Positions 26,846-36,292 of a stretch of 64,000 bases of DNA are shown piece by piece; position 1 is the stretch's first letter; each line of letters starts with the position of its first letter. The stretch comes from Anatilimnocola aggregata (GTDB lineage: Bacteria > Planctomycetota > Planctomycetia > Pirellulales > Pirellulaceae). Below the pieces are notes generated by a model that was not told the origin of the DNA, ran no database searches, and worked only from the letters and a program-made list of their open reading frames with translations. The translations under genes were made by a program, and so were the position numbers. The stretch is taken from positions 6,820,001-6,884,000 of the forward strand of contig NZ_CP036274.1 in the NCBI RefSeq assembly GCF_007747655.1, written 5' to 3'.

Positions 26846-27834
26846 CCGCTGCAACTCAACATCTACTGAAGAGAAAACAATCAGCCAGCGAATGCGAGCA
26901 TCAGCCGGCGATTGACGCCCTGCGCCGAGCACTTAATGCGTCTTTGCTCGGCAAAGAGGCTGTCATCGAACTTGTCCTCGCTTGCTTACTGGCACGAGGG
27001 CACCTGCTATTTGATGACCTTCCTGGACTTGGCAAGACGACGCTTGCCAAAGCGCTCGCCCATGCCGTAGGTGGCCGCTTCTCGCGTGTGCAATGCACTC
27101 CGGACTTGCTGCCAACCGACATCACGGGTTTCAATGTCTTCAATCAGCAATCCCGAGAGTTTGAGTTCCTCGAAGGGCCCGTCTTCGCTGATGTGCTCCT
27201 GGCGGACGAAATCAATCGGGCTACGCCACGCACGCAAAGCGCTCTCTTTGAGGCGATGGCAGAACGCCAGGTCACGATCGATAGCAAGAGCAGAAAGCTT
27301 CCCGATTCATTCTTTGTCATTGCCACACAGAATCCAGTGGAAAGCCACGGTGCGTACGCACTTCCCGAGGCGCAGCTGGACCGCTTCGCGATGAAACTGC
27401 GAATCGGTTATCCCGACCGGGCGAGTGAGTTGCAAATGCTGGCCGCCAACGTCGGGCCTGCCATGCGTGCCCCTTCATCAGAATCAGTGGTTACGCCGCA
27501 GCAACTTCGCAGGCTTCAAGAGCATGTGGCCAGCGTCGCGGTTAGTCCCATCGTTGCCGAATACCTACTCGACCTGGCGCAAGCCACGCGGAATCATCGC
27601 GAGATCGCTTTAGGGTTGTCGCCCCGAGGACTGCTTACCTGGCAGCGTGTCGCACAGGCGCGAGCGCATCTTGCCGGCAGAGACTTTGTGATCCCCGATG
27701 ACGTGCAAGATGTGGCGTTGGCAGTTCTCTCGGTGCGACTAAACGGCGATCACTCACAGGTCTCAGCGATTGTGAAGCAGGTTATCGCCTCGGTGTCCGT
27801 GCCAGTCAAAGCTAACTTTGTGGGAGCCCGCTGA
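26842..27834 (+). CDS. MoxR-family AAA+ ATPase
   Basis: A 330-residue AAA+ protein with Walker A PGLGKTT (61-67), Walker B LLADEIN (119-125), a sensor-1 region ATQNPVE, and the MoxR hallmark ALPEAQLDRF. It overlaps the transglutaminase-like gene by ATGA. MoxR proteins are chaperone-like ATPases whose genes accompany DUF58 and transglutaminase-like partners. Here the set sits between a FeoB-like permease and a metal-binding lipoprotein, so the client may be a transporter or metal protein. Confidence 0.9.
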   Translation: MTAATQHLLKRKQSASECEHQPAIDALRRALNASLLGKEAVIELVLACLLARGHLLFDDLPGLGKTTLAKALAHAVGGRFSRVQCTPDLLPTDITGFNVFNQQSREFEFLEGPVFADVLLADEINRATPRTQSALFEAMAERQVTIDSKSRKLPDSFFVIATQNPVESHGAYALPEAQLDRFAMKLRIGYPDRASELQMLAANVGPAMRAPSSESVVTPQQLRRLQEHVASVAVSPIVAEYLLDLAQATRNHREIALGLSPRGLLTWQRVAQARAHLAGRDFVIPDDVQDVALAVLSVRLNGDHSQVSAIVKQVIASVSVPVKANFVGAR

Positions 27835-28322
27835 TGATGATCTGCTACCCTCACCCCAGTTTAATTCTAGGTCTACTGTCGCTTGTTGGCGGTATTGTTG
27901 GCTGTGGTTCAGAAGCGAAGTCAGATCACTTGGAACATCACGTCCCTGCGCATCGGCCGCACGATCTGGGCGAAGCGGTTCAAGTGATTCTGGTTCGTTG
28001 GGAAGCGCTCGAAAGGGAGTGGCAGGCAGACCCGGTCGCTGCCCGGCAGAAGCTCTCGGAGTTAATCGACATTGTGCGCTGGCTGCCGGAGATCGCCGCC
28101 GACAGTGACCTGGCCGAGGCCGATTGGAATCGGGTTCAAGCCATCTCCAATGCCTGGCTCGATGATCTGGTGCCCCTTTCACGCAGCGCGGCGACGGCAA
28201 CGACATCGTTCCCAAAATTTACAGCGAACGAACAGCTAGAGGTCTTAAAAGGGCTTGCGCCCAAGGCTCACCGCGAACACGGACACACGCACGACCACCA
28301 TCACGGACATTCCCATGACTGA
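27834..28322 (+). CDS. His-rich lipoprotein
   Basis: A 162-residue protein with a lipoprotein signal (SLVGGIVGCGS, Cys about residue 24) and a histidine-rich C-terminus (HREHGHTHDHHHGHSHD). HHVPAHRPHD near the N-terminus is also His-rich. It is presumably anchored to a membrane facing the periplasm and binds transition metal, acting as a buffer or as a donor/acceptor for the permease encoded next. Start ATG 27834 overlaps the MoxR stop. It overlaps the permease gene by 8 bp. Confidence 0.75.
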   Translation: MMICYPHPSLILGLLSLVGGIVGCGSEAKSDHLEHHVPAHRPHDLGEAVQVILVRWEALEREWQADPVAARQKLSELIDIVRWLPEIAADSDLAEADWNRVQAISNAWLDDLVPLSRSAATATTSFPKFTANEQLEVLKGLAPKAHREHGHTHDHHHGHSHD

Positions 28323-29862
28323 AATCTTTTGGGGCTTCATCCTGCGTTTTCTGCAAGCTCTGACGTCAGCGGGACCAACCATTTTGGTCGGCCTGATCGT
28401 GGCGGGCGTGCTGGAAAAATTGTGTGGCTACGAGCAAACTCGCCGGGTCTTCGGTGGCAAGGGAGTGAAGTCCCTGATTATTGCGTGGGCTTGGGGCATG
28501 TTGTTGCCGGTTTGCTCCGTCGGAGTGATTCCGATTCTGCGAGTCATGCGCCGGTCTGGTTTGTCGGGCGGGACGATTCTGGCATTTGCGTTATCCGCCC
28601 CCATCTTTAACCCCATTTCGCTGTTGTATGGACTCACTCTCTCCAGACCTTTTGTGATCGTCGCGTTCGCCGCTTGCTCGCTGGTGGTCGTAACGAGCGT
28701 TGGATTGTTGTGGGACTGGTGGTTTCCAGATCAACAACAATTGCGAGAGCCGGAAGCAACACCAGCGCCTGGCCTTAAAAGAATGGCAGCCGTCGGCATG
28801 ACTGCCCTGCGAGAATTGACGGGCCCATCACTGGTATTCATTTTAATCGGCTTGGGCTGTTCGGCCCTGTTGGCAGCCATCTTGCCGCACGGCTCGCTGC
28901 AGCGTTCGATGAACGCCGACAATCCCTGGGCACCTGTCACCATGCTCGGCGTTTCGATCCCGATCTATGCTACTCCCATGTTGGCCATGAGCCAGTTGGG
29001 ATCGATGTTCCAGCATGGTAACTCAACTGGCGCATCGTTGGTGTTATTGGTGTTCGGTACGGGCTTGAGTGTCGGAACACTCGCATGGATCACTACGAAC
29101 TACGGTTGGGCGAGGAGTGCTGTCTGGCTTGCGCTCATGTCATCCAGTGTGCTGCTACTGGCCTACATCGTTGACAAACCTCTCTACCCCAGCGATGTGG
29201 AAGCTGCCGATCACACCCATGCGTTTGATATTTACACCTCTCCGTTCACGGGAGCACTAGTCGACCCGGTCGACGAAATGCGAATGCGGCTGATCAATTC
29301 CATACAGCCCTATGAATGGCGGGTTGTTTACTTACTGGCGGGATTGCTGGCGGTGGGGCTAGTCCTGCGACGTTTCAATCGCGCCGGCGCCATCGATCGG
29401 TGGCTACAACAGCAACCAGAAACGTCGGGCAAGAGCTTAGACGTCGCGATCCCCGCACCAGTTCTCGGTGGCATTGCGATCGTTGCGCTCATCGGCTTTA
29501 GCATCGCTGGTTGCTACATCTACTATCCGCCTCCGAGCGTCGTGTTCGAGGAGCTAGAACAAGTACGCGTGGGTGCGATCTACGCTGCGCGACATGGCGA
29601 AGTGCGGCAGGCCGAGCATCACATCGCTCTTTGGGACGAATGGTCCCGAAAGCTCGAAGTTGGGGTTTACCTGCGAACTTTCGCAGTCAGAGACTTTCAG
29701 GCTATGAAGGGGCGCATTCTGCGAGAGAAACTCGAACTATTGCGCCATGAGATCGAAGACGGCGATCGGGCTGCGGTGGATGCTATGTTACGCGAAGTCC
29801 AGCAATCTCAAAGTCGTTGGCAGCAAGCGTTCACACCAACTACAGCCGCTCAGCGATCGTGA
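28315..29862 (+). CDS. ArsP_1/DUF318-type permease
   Basis: A 515-residue membrane protein of the ArsP_1 (DUF318) permease family: MLLPVCSVGVIPILRVMRR, then ALSAPIFNPISLLYG, repeated in the second half as GVSIPIYATPMLAMSQ. The cysteine in PVCSVG is the usual conserved one. After the second permease unit comes an extra membrane segment (about 345-365), a linker, one more hydrophobic segment (about 385-405) and a soluble helical tail. Family members are linked to export of arsenicals or other metals. Here the His-rich lipoprotein and Fur-family regulator suggest transition-metal traffic. The ATG at 28315 is preferred over an upstream ATG inside the previous gene. Confidence 0.8.
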   Translation: MTEIFWGFILRFLQALTSAGPTILVGLIVAGVLEKLCGYEQTRRVFGGKGVKSLIIAWAWGMLLPVCSVGVIPILRVMRRSGLSGGTILAFALSAPIFNPISLLYGLTLSRPFVIVAFAACSLVVVTSVGLLWDWWFPDQQQLREPEATPAPGLKRMAAVGMTALRELTGPSLVFILIGLGCSALLAAILPHGSLQRSMNADNPWAPVTMLGVSIPIYATPMLAMSQLGSMFQHGNSTGASLVLLVFGTGLSVGTLAWITTNYGWARSAVWLALMSSSVLLLAYIVDKPLYPSDVEAADHTHAFDIYTSPFTGALVDPVDEMRMRLINSIQPYEWRVVYLLAGLLAVGLVLRRFNRAGAIDRWLQQQPETSGKSLDVAIPAPVLGGIAIVALIGFSIAGCYIYYPPPSVVFEELEQVRVGAIYAARHGEVRQAEHHIALWDEWSRKLEVGVYLRTFAVRDFQAMKGRILREKLELLRHEIEDGDRAAVDAMLREVQQSQSRWQQAFTPTTAAQRS

Positions 29863-29870
29863 GGATCAAC

Positions 29871-30323
29871 GTGTCTCTTGAAGGTAGAGCCAAGGACTCG
29901 CGCTCTCGCTGGCGCGCATTGCTCCGCGAAAGGGGGCTCAAATGCACCGAGCAAAGGTTGGCAGTCCTGCAAACACTGGAGACCGCAACTGCTCCCCTGT
30001 CGCATCGCGACCTGCTCGACCGACTCGACGAATACCAGTGGGATTCAACGACGGTGTTTCGCAATCTGGTGAATCTCAGCGAAGCGGGAATTGTCTCCCG
30101 GCTCGATTTAGGCGATCACACTTGGCGATTTGAACTTCTTGTAACGATCGAGCGCGAAACGCCTCGCCATGCTCATTTTCTCTGCATTAGTTGTGGAGCC
30201 ATCGAATGCCTGGCAGATTTTCCCCTGGCAGAGACCACGAGCCAGTTGCATTTTGCAGTCGGCCGGCGCTCCATTGACGATGTCCTCGTCAAAGGGCGCT
30301 GTACAATCTGCGTGAAGAACTGA
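29871..30323 (+). CDS. Fur-family metal-responsive regulator (Zur-like)
   Basis: A 150-residue protein: an N-terminal winged helix (TEQRLAVLQTL, DSTTVFRNLVNLSEAGIV) and a C-terminal metal-binding domain with HAHFLCISCG (C105, C108) and CTIC near the end (C144, C147), the structural-zinc cysteines of Fur proteins. The start is GTG 29871 with GAGGA just upstream; a GTG at 29859 overlapping the permease stop is an alternative. It closes the operon. It probably represses the operon through the palindrome at 17692-17718, by inference. Confidence 0.85.
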   Translation: MSLEGRAKDSRSRWRALLRERGLKCTEQRLAVLQTLETATAPLSHRDLLDRLDEYQWDSTTVFRNLVNLSEAGIVSRLDLGDHTWRFELLVTIERETPRHAHFLCISCGAIECLADFPLAETTSQLHFAVGRRSIDDVLVKGRCTICVKN

Positions 30324-30390
30324 AGCGGTTGCTCTCCCCACCCAAGACAGAATGGCTTGAATTGTTAATTTCGCACGCCACACCGCTGCA

Positions 30391-30409
30391 AATGCACAAT
30401 CAGTGCATT
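30391..30409. promoter_or_regulatory. Perfect dyad AATGCAC-N5-GTGCATT
   Basis: 7-bp arms with a 5-bp centre, about 70 bp after the Fur-family stop. It shares the TGCA core with the operon palindrome but is otherwise different. It could be a second regulator site or the hairpin of a terminator without a T-run. Confidence 0.3.
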
Positions 30410-30419
30410 AAGCTGCGTT

Positions 30420-30659
30420 CACGACGATGATAAACCTCCCCCCGCAGGACTCGAACAACCGCATGTATCTGCTGAGATTCCGTTAGGGGACAAGACGGGC
30501 GAAGCAAATGTCGAAGCAATTTCCTCCGAACAACCATCTGACACTCGGCTGCTGGCAATTGTCGCCGAGTGGTCGAAGTTGCCTGAGGCAATCCGAGTGG
30601 CCATACTTGCAATGGTAAATGCAGAAAAGTCAATAAATACTAAACAAGAGATTATCTAA
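30420..30659 (+). pseudogene. C-terminal remnant, planctomycete mobile-gene-like tail
   Basis: A frame without a start ends at TAA 30659 and reads LLAIVAEWSKLPEAIRVAI, then LAMVNA. Endings of this form (acidic stretch, then a W-x-x-LP-x-x-IR helix) are recalled from C-termini of planctomycete proteins linked to mobile elements; that link is memory-based and untested. It appears to be what is left of a longer gene. Confidence 0.35.
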
Positions 30660-30803
30660 CATAAAAATAATTTGATAGCAAGCTATTCAGTATCTGACTG
30701 TTACATGAGGTGCAAATGTAGTGGAGTGGGTCAAATCTCGTCCCAAGGTAGGGGCGTCTCTGCGTATTCGGCCAACGCCCTATCGGCTCTGAATTGCAGA
30801 CAA

Positions 30804-31463
30804 TTATTCCCCATTGCCGCCGAGCCTATCGCCTAGACTTTGCAACTTCCGAACTAGCTCCTCTTGTTGCGCTGACTTTTCCTTGTCAACGTCCACGCGA
30901 GCGGACGAGAACCACCATAACTCATCGCCGACTTCGAATTGCTCAAACCTGACTTCAGTTATCCATACACCGAACCGCCACTCAGCAAACATTGTCCGTT
31001 TGCCAAAAGCCCCGCCGTCCGCGTATCGCAGTACCGTATACTCTTTGCCCAACTCTCTTTGGACCGCCTCAAGGGTCTGCCCTCGGTGTAGGCGGGCACA
31101 TTTCTTGGCAAATTGAGCCTGAGCCTTTAGGTGCTCAATACTGGGCGAAAACGCATTCTCCACTTCGCGCTGCACAACATCACCGAGGATGTTAAACGCT
31201 TTATCGTTTTGTTCCTTAAATTTCGCTAAGTCGTCGTCAAGTTGCTTGAGTCGCTGCTTCTTAGCGACAGATTCGGAATGACTTATCCATAACACTGCTG
31301 CAATCAGTGCCGCGACTATTGCCGAGGAAATGATGAGGCGGCGACTAACGACTGGTACTCGTGACGTCTGCTGCCGAAACTGTTGCAGCCACTCATCGCG
31401 TTGCCCTTGGCAGTCTGAAATGGGCTGTCCAGCTAGCCGCAGTGAATCGTCGTTCGTTGTCAT
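30804..31463 (-). CDS. Hypothetical single-span membrane protein
   Basis: A 219-residue protein with one membrane segment (RRLIISSAIVAALIAAVLWI, about 40-60), a following coiled-coil-like stretch (KKQRLKQLDDDLAKFKEQ), and a soluble C-terminal domain. The frame runs to 31538, but the ATG at 31463 (MTTNDDSLRLAGQP) with upstream GGAAAC is preferred. No family recognised. It is on the opposite strand to the metal operon and lies inside the pair of 50-bp direct repeats. Confidence 0.6.
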   Translation of the reverse strand: MTTNDDSLRLAGQPISDCQGQRDEWLQQFRQQTSRVPVVSRRLIISSAIVAALIAAVLWISHSESVAKKQRLKQLDDDLAKFKEQNDKAFNILGDVVQREVENAFSPSIEHLKAQAQFAKKCARLHRGQTLEAVQRELGKEYTVLRYADGGAFGKRTMFAEWRFGVWITEVRFEQFEVGDELWWFSSARVDVDKEKSAQQEELVRKLQSLGDRLGGNGE

Positions 31464-32158
31464 AGGAAACAAAAACAGGAGCGCCGGAAACCAAGGCCGC
31501 TCCCCGAACGCCCGCCAAGGCGCAAAGTTGAACAGCACCTGGCCCCGACGCTTCCTTTCGGGAGCGCGGGTCCAAGTAGCTGCTTCAACTCTGAAGGAGC
31601 CTTTCGGCTCAGTTTGGCGGTTTTCGGGGAAGCAGAACCTGACGCTCGCGCGTCAATCAAAATGTCTCAATGCCGTTTCGGCGTGCTCGTTGCCTTTCTT
31701 AGTCTGAGTCAGAATTCCAAAACTCGGAATCCAAATGTGTTAGATGCATCACCCGTATTCGGGCAATTCAGTTCGCAAGTATAGCTGCCGACATATCGAA
31801 TTTGCAATTTCCAAGATCTCCCCGTGCACAACCCTCTTCGAACAAGTTCTCTGTTTTGAAAACTGCGTAACTGCTTTTGAGGGCAGAACTTGCTGATTTC
31901 GAGTCCCGTTCGGTGTCACTAACGAACCCAACGCTTTACTAGCATTTGGGGCGAACCGGTTAACAGAATAGAGAATTTTCGGGCGCTCTCTGCGCGCTCT
32001 CTGTTTGCTTGCGACTTTCTCATGAGTTGCTGACGAGGCCAGAATCCCAACCGACGCATCAATGGAAATCGAAGTACGTTTTAGATGGCCGATGGTGCCC
32101 CGGGGTGCAAAAAAGAACGCACTCCCCTCATTCACTGCCTGAAATCCAGTGTAATTCG
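31464..32158. other. Intergenic region upstream of transposase with repeat copy 2
   Basis: About 700 bp. The left part has small GC hairpins (for example GAGCC-TTTC-GGCTC near 31600) and no gene. Copy 2 of the 50-bp repeat lies at 31825-31875, and a further 130-200 bp shows patchy similarity to the sequence after copy 1. The plus-strand frame from 32009 joins the transposase but lacks protein character before 32159. Confidence 0.5.
31825..31875 (+). repeat. 50-bp direct repeat, copy 2
   Basis: Same orientation as copy 1 at 17495-17544, differing by a few bases and one added T. It lies about 280 bp upstream of the transposase start, so it may belong to that element's left end. Confidence 0.75.
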
Positions 32159-33232
32159 ATGGTCAACATCTTTCAGTCCCTGCTGCTCGTGATCGCCGGC
32201 GCCACACAGAAAGATCTGGCCCGCCAGGTCAAATACCTGAAGGTGGAGAACCAAATCCTCCGTTCCAGGCTGCCCAAGAGAATCGTCTGCACGCCGAAGG
32301 AACGTGTTCGCTTAATCAAGTTCGCGCGGAACCTGGGCGGCAAGGTCCTGCGCCAACTGACCACAATCGTTGCCCCCGAGACTCTCCTCGGCTGGATTCG
32401 GGCCGAGAAGAAGCCGAAACCGCAGAAACGAAAACGAGGCCGGCCGAATACGCCCGAACAGATACGCCAGCTCATTCTGCTGATGGCCCGGGAGAACCAG
32501 TGGGGTTATACCCGCATCATGGGCGAATTGAAGAAGCTCGGCATCAAACCACCCAGCCGGAACACAGTAAAGAGCATTCTCAAAGCAGCTGGCTACGAAC
32601 CGGGCCCGCGGCGTGGTGAGGGAACCTGGGACGACTTCCTCAAGCAGCACGCCGCGTCGTTATGGCAATGTGACTTCTTCTCCAAGCGAATCCTCACGCT
32701 GAAGGGGATCCGCGAGGTCTTCGTACTGGCCTTCATCCACGTGGAAACCAGGCGTGTGATCCTCTCGCAATCAACGTTCCAGCCGAATGAAGCATGGGTT
32801 GTCGCCCAGGCTGCGGCATTCGTCGAACAAGCACGTACTCAAAAGCTTCGCGTCGCGACCGTGCAGCGTGACCGCGACACCAAGTTCACGAAGGCCGTCG
32901 ATCAAGTGCTCCGTTCAAAACGAGTGAAACCGAAGGTGAACGAGTTCCGCAGTCCGAACACAAACGCCTTCGTCGAGCGTTTCGTGCAATCAATTCAGCA
33001 AGAGTGTCTCGATCGGTTCGTGATCTTCGGCGAGAAGCACATGGATCACGTGTGCCGCGAGTACTTGGAACATTACCATTCAGAACGGCCGCACCAGGGC
33101 ATAGGGATCGGGAACGAACTGCTGGTCCGAAAGCACAATCTAAAACCGGCTGAAGCAATCCTACTGAACGAGATTCAGTGCTCAGAGCGACTTGGCGGAT
33201 TGCTGAAGAGCTACCAGCGGAAAGCGGCGTAA
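32159..33232 (+). mobile_element. Integrase-core (DDE) transposase, IS3/IS481-like
   Basis: A 357-residue transposase. The N-terminal helix-turn-helix (LRQLTTIVAPETLLGWIR) and HTH_21-like region (WGYTRIMGELKKLGI) are followed by an rve integrase core: WQCDFFSKR (first Asp), ATVQRDRDTKFT (second Asp) and SPNTNAFVERFVQSIQQECLDRF (split: NAFVERF, then ECLDRF; Glu). The C-terminal YHSERPHQGIG is typical. All three acidic residues appear present, so it may be active. ATG 32159 is preferred to the frame's start at 32009. Terminal inverted repeats were not identified. Confidence 0.85.
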
Positions 33233-33261
33233 AGACACCTAGTTTGGCAACCATAGATTGC

Positions 33262-34530
33262 TCAGCGTGGTTGTCGCGGCCTGAATGATTCCAAATAGGA
33301 CACCCAATCGTCTTCGCACTCCCGCGTGAGCTGTGCAAGCTCTTTATCCGTCAGTGAAAATGTCGGAAGTGCCCGGTTCTCGGAGAGTGGGGCGATGGAA
33401 TCCAAGTAGCTCTCCGCCCAGCGGAGCCAGCGACCGAGCTCGCTTTCGTCGTCGATCTGGCCGGTACGGCGCAAGGCCTCTTGGCGGACGGCAGCAATGT
33501 ACTGCTTGATCTGTTCGGATTTGTGCCAACGCGGCACAACCTTGTGCAAACGCTCTTCACGTACGGATTCCGTCCGCCGCACAATCTCTAACTCGAGCGA
33601 TTTTCGTCGTCGATTCTCTTTTGCGATTGCCTCAAGACGTTCCCGCTCCGCTTGCTGCCGCTGCGCGTCGACAGCGTGTAGCATGTCCACTACAAGCTCA
33701 TTCAGACGATCTTCGACCCGGGCCTTCTTCGTGTCAGCAATTTTGCCTGTCGAATAGTACGAGTCGCGATCCAAGTGTACTTCCAGAATTCCGCTGGGGA
33801 CGTGTTCGTAATCCCGTGGCCTGCTCCAACGCCACCGTTCGGCCTCGAGCTTTTCCTGCTTGGTGAGCTCACGTGTTCTCCGATTCGAAGGCTCCCAAAC
33901 AGAAATGCGAAATTCTCGATCGAGCACGCGGACTTTGGCGTCTTTCTGTTTCGTGCCAACAGCCAACAGCTCGTAACCTCGGGACTTGAACGCCTTCACA
34001 AGACTTTGGAGAAGCAGTAGCGCTCGCTGGATGTTTCCCTTCGAAACGCCGACCTCGAAGCAAGCTGCCGCAAAATCATAGCGTCGCGAGACACGGCCAT
34101 ACTCGTCCGGATCTCGGTGTGATAGCGATTCACGAATTGCGGTAACCAGCGGGTCCGCTCCGCGCAGATCCGTGACGCACTCGATCCGATTCTCTGGCAG
34201 CAGCTCGTATGCGATCAACTCTGCGATCGCGGGATCGTTCGCAAGGCACACATCCGGCGACTTAACTGGTTTACGTGCTTGGCGCAGTTGGATCTTCCCG
34301 AGCGATTGATCTTTGAGCGGCGGCAACGGCCAGCGCAAGACTTGCTTCCCGTTCTCCAGTTTTGCCCAGTAACCTCGGGAAGGGCGGGGGATCTTGTGCT
34401 TCTTGCAAACCTTTGCAAGGCCGACATCTGACATCCCGAATTCGACTGCCAGCTTTTGCATCGGAGTGGCCCAAACTCTGTTGTATAGCTCCTCCCGGGA
34501 CAGCGCAACTTCCGATGATGAGACGTTCAT
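33262..34530 (-). CDS. Hypothetical HTH-containing protein
   Basis: A 422-residue soluble protein. The N-terminus has a homeodomain/HTH-like segment (SREELYNRVWATPMQKLA, then MSDVGLAKVCKKHKIPRP and GYWAKLENGK). This opening is recalled as a widespread uncharacterised bacterial family. The middle (about 260-340) is a long charged helix rich in Arg and Glu (QQAERERLEAIAKENRRRK). The function is unknown; DNA binding is inferred from the N-terminus. It ends 29 bp from the transposase stop in convergent orientation, so it may be cargo or the site of insertion. Confidence 0.7.
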   Translation of the reverse strand: MNVSSSEVALSREELYNRVWATPMQKLAVEFGMSDVGLAKVCKKHKIPRPSRGYWAKLENGKQVLRWPLPPLKDQSLGKIQLRQARKPVKSPDVCLANDPAIAELIAYELLPENRIECVTDLRGADPLVTAIRESLSHRDPDEYGRVSRRYDFAAACFEVGVSKGNIQRALLLLQSLVKAFKSRGYELLAVGTKQKDAKVRVLDREFRISVWEPSNRRTRELTKQEKLEAERWRWSRPRDYEHVPSGILEVHLDRDSYYSTGKIADTKKARVEDRLNELVVDMLHAVDAQRQQAERERLEAIAKENRRRKSLELEIVRRTESVREERLHKVVPRWHKSEQIKQYIAAVRQEALRRTGQIDDESELGRWLRWAESYLDSIAPLSENRALPTFSLTDKELAQLTRECEDDWVSYLESFRPRQPR

Positions 34531-34822
34531 TCGGCTTATAACCTCAGTGCCTGCGAGAAATTTGCCGCTGCAATTTTAGTTCTTTTCCGAGTCGATCGTG
34601 AAGCAGCCTATCGACCAAAGCCGTTGGGGGGGAGTTGAACATCTGTGGGCGAAAGGCGCCTTCTAGCACTCGTTGGCCATTGCGATCGTTCGCACAACGT
34701 CTTCAGCCTGTGGAAGCCTTGCAATCAGCTCGTGAAGCGCGCCAAATGCAGCGGGCTGATCGCGAGTTCCAGCTTGCGAGGCTGGCAGCGCAAATACCTG
34801 CAAATGACGGGAATCGATTTGC

Positions 34823-36292
34823 ATGAACACTTTCACACGGCGCGACTTTATCCAGCAAACCGCCGCTCTCAGCGGTGGACTGGGGTGTGCAGCGATTGGC
34901 GGATTGACCGGTGCTGCAGGCCCTCCTGAGATTAATCCCGCTGCACTCGCGCGACTGCAAGCGAAGCTGAAGGGTCGGCTCGTCTTGGCCAGCGATGCAG
35001 CGTATGAGACTGCCCGACGAGTGTTTTATTGGAACCCGAGAACCGAACAGAAGCCTGTGGGAATTGTTCAGTGTGGTGATGAAGAGGACGCCGTGCGGGC
35101 CGTTGAGTTCGCGCGAGAATTCAGCCTTGAAGTGGCAGTCCGCTCGGGCGGCCATAGCCATCTTGCCTGGGGTAGTTCGAACGGATTGGTCATCGATCTC
35201 TCTCCTCTTAAGCGAATTTCGGTCGATCCAGAGCGACGCATCGTCCGGGCGCAGGCAGGCGTCACTAGTGGGGAGGTCGCCCGAGCTGTCGGCGAGCACG
35301 GACTTGTGCCCGTCTTGGGCCAATGCCCGGGCGTCGGTGCCACCGGTGTCACGCTTGGTGGAGGACTCGGCTGGCTCTCGGGCCTGTTTGGCGCCAGCTG
35401 CGATAACCTGCTTTCGACGCGTGTCGTCACTGCAGATACGCGGACCTTAGAGGTGAATGCCGAGACCCATCCCGACCTTTTCTGGGGAATGCGCGGCGCA
35501 GGTGCCAACTTTGGTGTCACGACTTCCTTCGAGGCCCGCTTACAGTCAATCGACCAAGTGTTCGGCGGCGATATCCATTTCGCCGTTAGCGACGCCCGAA
35601 CCGTGCTGCGCGGGTTTAGTGATCTCATGTACGAAGCGCCTGATGGGTTCCAGGCAACGCTGAATCTCACGTTAGGAGAACGGGGAATCTTCCTCAGTCT
35701 TTGTCATTCAGGTGAGGAGACGGAAAGGGATCAACTCCTGCGCAAGATTCGGTCGATCGCGAAGCCAATCAAAGAAGCCGTGCGACGTCAGCCATTTGCG
35801 GACCACGCCGAAAAGGCGGCGGCCACGAATTCCGGCCGAGGTCCCTCACCGACATTTCGCGCTATTCAGACGGTGTACCGTGACCGGATCACTGACGATG
35901 TCATCGACATCATCGTCGATCAACTCACGAACGCCTCACCGGATGTGATCTTGGGCCTGAGCCATTACATGCACGGTGAAGTCTGTCGCGTAAAGCCCGA
36001 CGCGACCGCATTTCCGCATCGAGCGGCCCACTCTGTGCACCTCCGCGCTGCCTTTGCCTGGAGTGACTCCAAGACAAACGAGCAACGACTTGCCTGGGGA
36101 GACAAATGGTTGCGTTTGCTGCGTCCGACGTCCGACGAGCGCATTTACGCTAACTATCAGACCTACGAGACGAAAGCAGGCTCGCGCTCTCTGTTCGGAC
36201 CCAACTACGATCGACTGCTCGCACTAAAGAACCAATACGACCCGACCAATTTCTTCCGCAGGAACGCCAACATCGCGCCGTCTCGATCTTAG
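34823..36292 (+). CDS. Tat-exported FAD-linked oxidoreductase (BBE/berberine-bridge type)
   Basis: A 489-residue protein with a Tat signal (FTRRDFIQQTAAL). The FAD_binding_4 domain has VRSGGHSH and GQCPGVGATGVTLGGGLGW, which supply the His and Cys that anchor FAD bicovalently in this family. The C-terminal BBE-type motif is ANYQTYE, then YDPTNFFRRNANI. Relatives oxidise carbohydrates or alkaloid-type substrates with oxygen. The substrate here is unknown. It stands alone between unrelated genes, with about 290 bp of unassigned sequence upstream. Confidence 0.85.
   Translation: MNTFTRRDFIQQTAALSGGLGCAAIGGLTGAAGPPEINPAALARLQAKLKGRLVLASDAAYETARRVFYWNPRTEQKPVGIVQCGDEEDAVRAVEFAREFSLEVAVRSGGHSHLAWGSSNGLVIDLSPLKRISVDPERRIVRAQAGVTSGEVARAVGEHGLVPVLGQCPGVGATGVTLGGGLGWLSGLFGASCDNLLSTRVVTADTRTLEVNAETHPDLFWGMRGAGANFGVTTSFEARLQSIDQVFGGDIHFAVSDARTVLRGFSDLMYEAPDGFQATLNLTLGERGIFLSLCHSGEETERDQLLRKIRSIAKPIKEAVRRQPFADHAEKAAATNSGRGPSPTFRAIQTVYRDRITDDVIDIIVDQLTNASPDVILGLSHYMHGEVCRVKPDATAFPHRAAHSVHLRAAFAWSDSKTNEQRLAWGDKWLRLLRPTSDERIYANYQTYETKAGSRSLFGPNYDRLLALKNQYDPTNFFRRNANIAPSRS

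Larger units (their letters stand above)
30324..30803. other. Intergenic region with gene remnant and dyad
   Basis: About 480 bp after the Fur-family gene. It holds a perfect dyad (30391-30409) and a plus-strand coding remnant ending at 30659. Downstream of that the DNA is AT-rich (30640-30700) with nothing recognisable. Confidence 0.5.
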
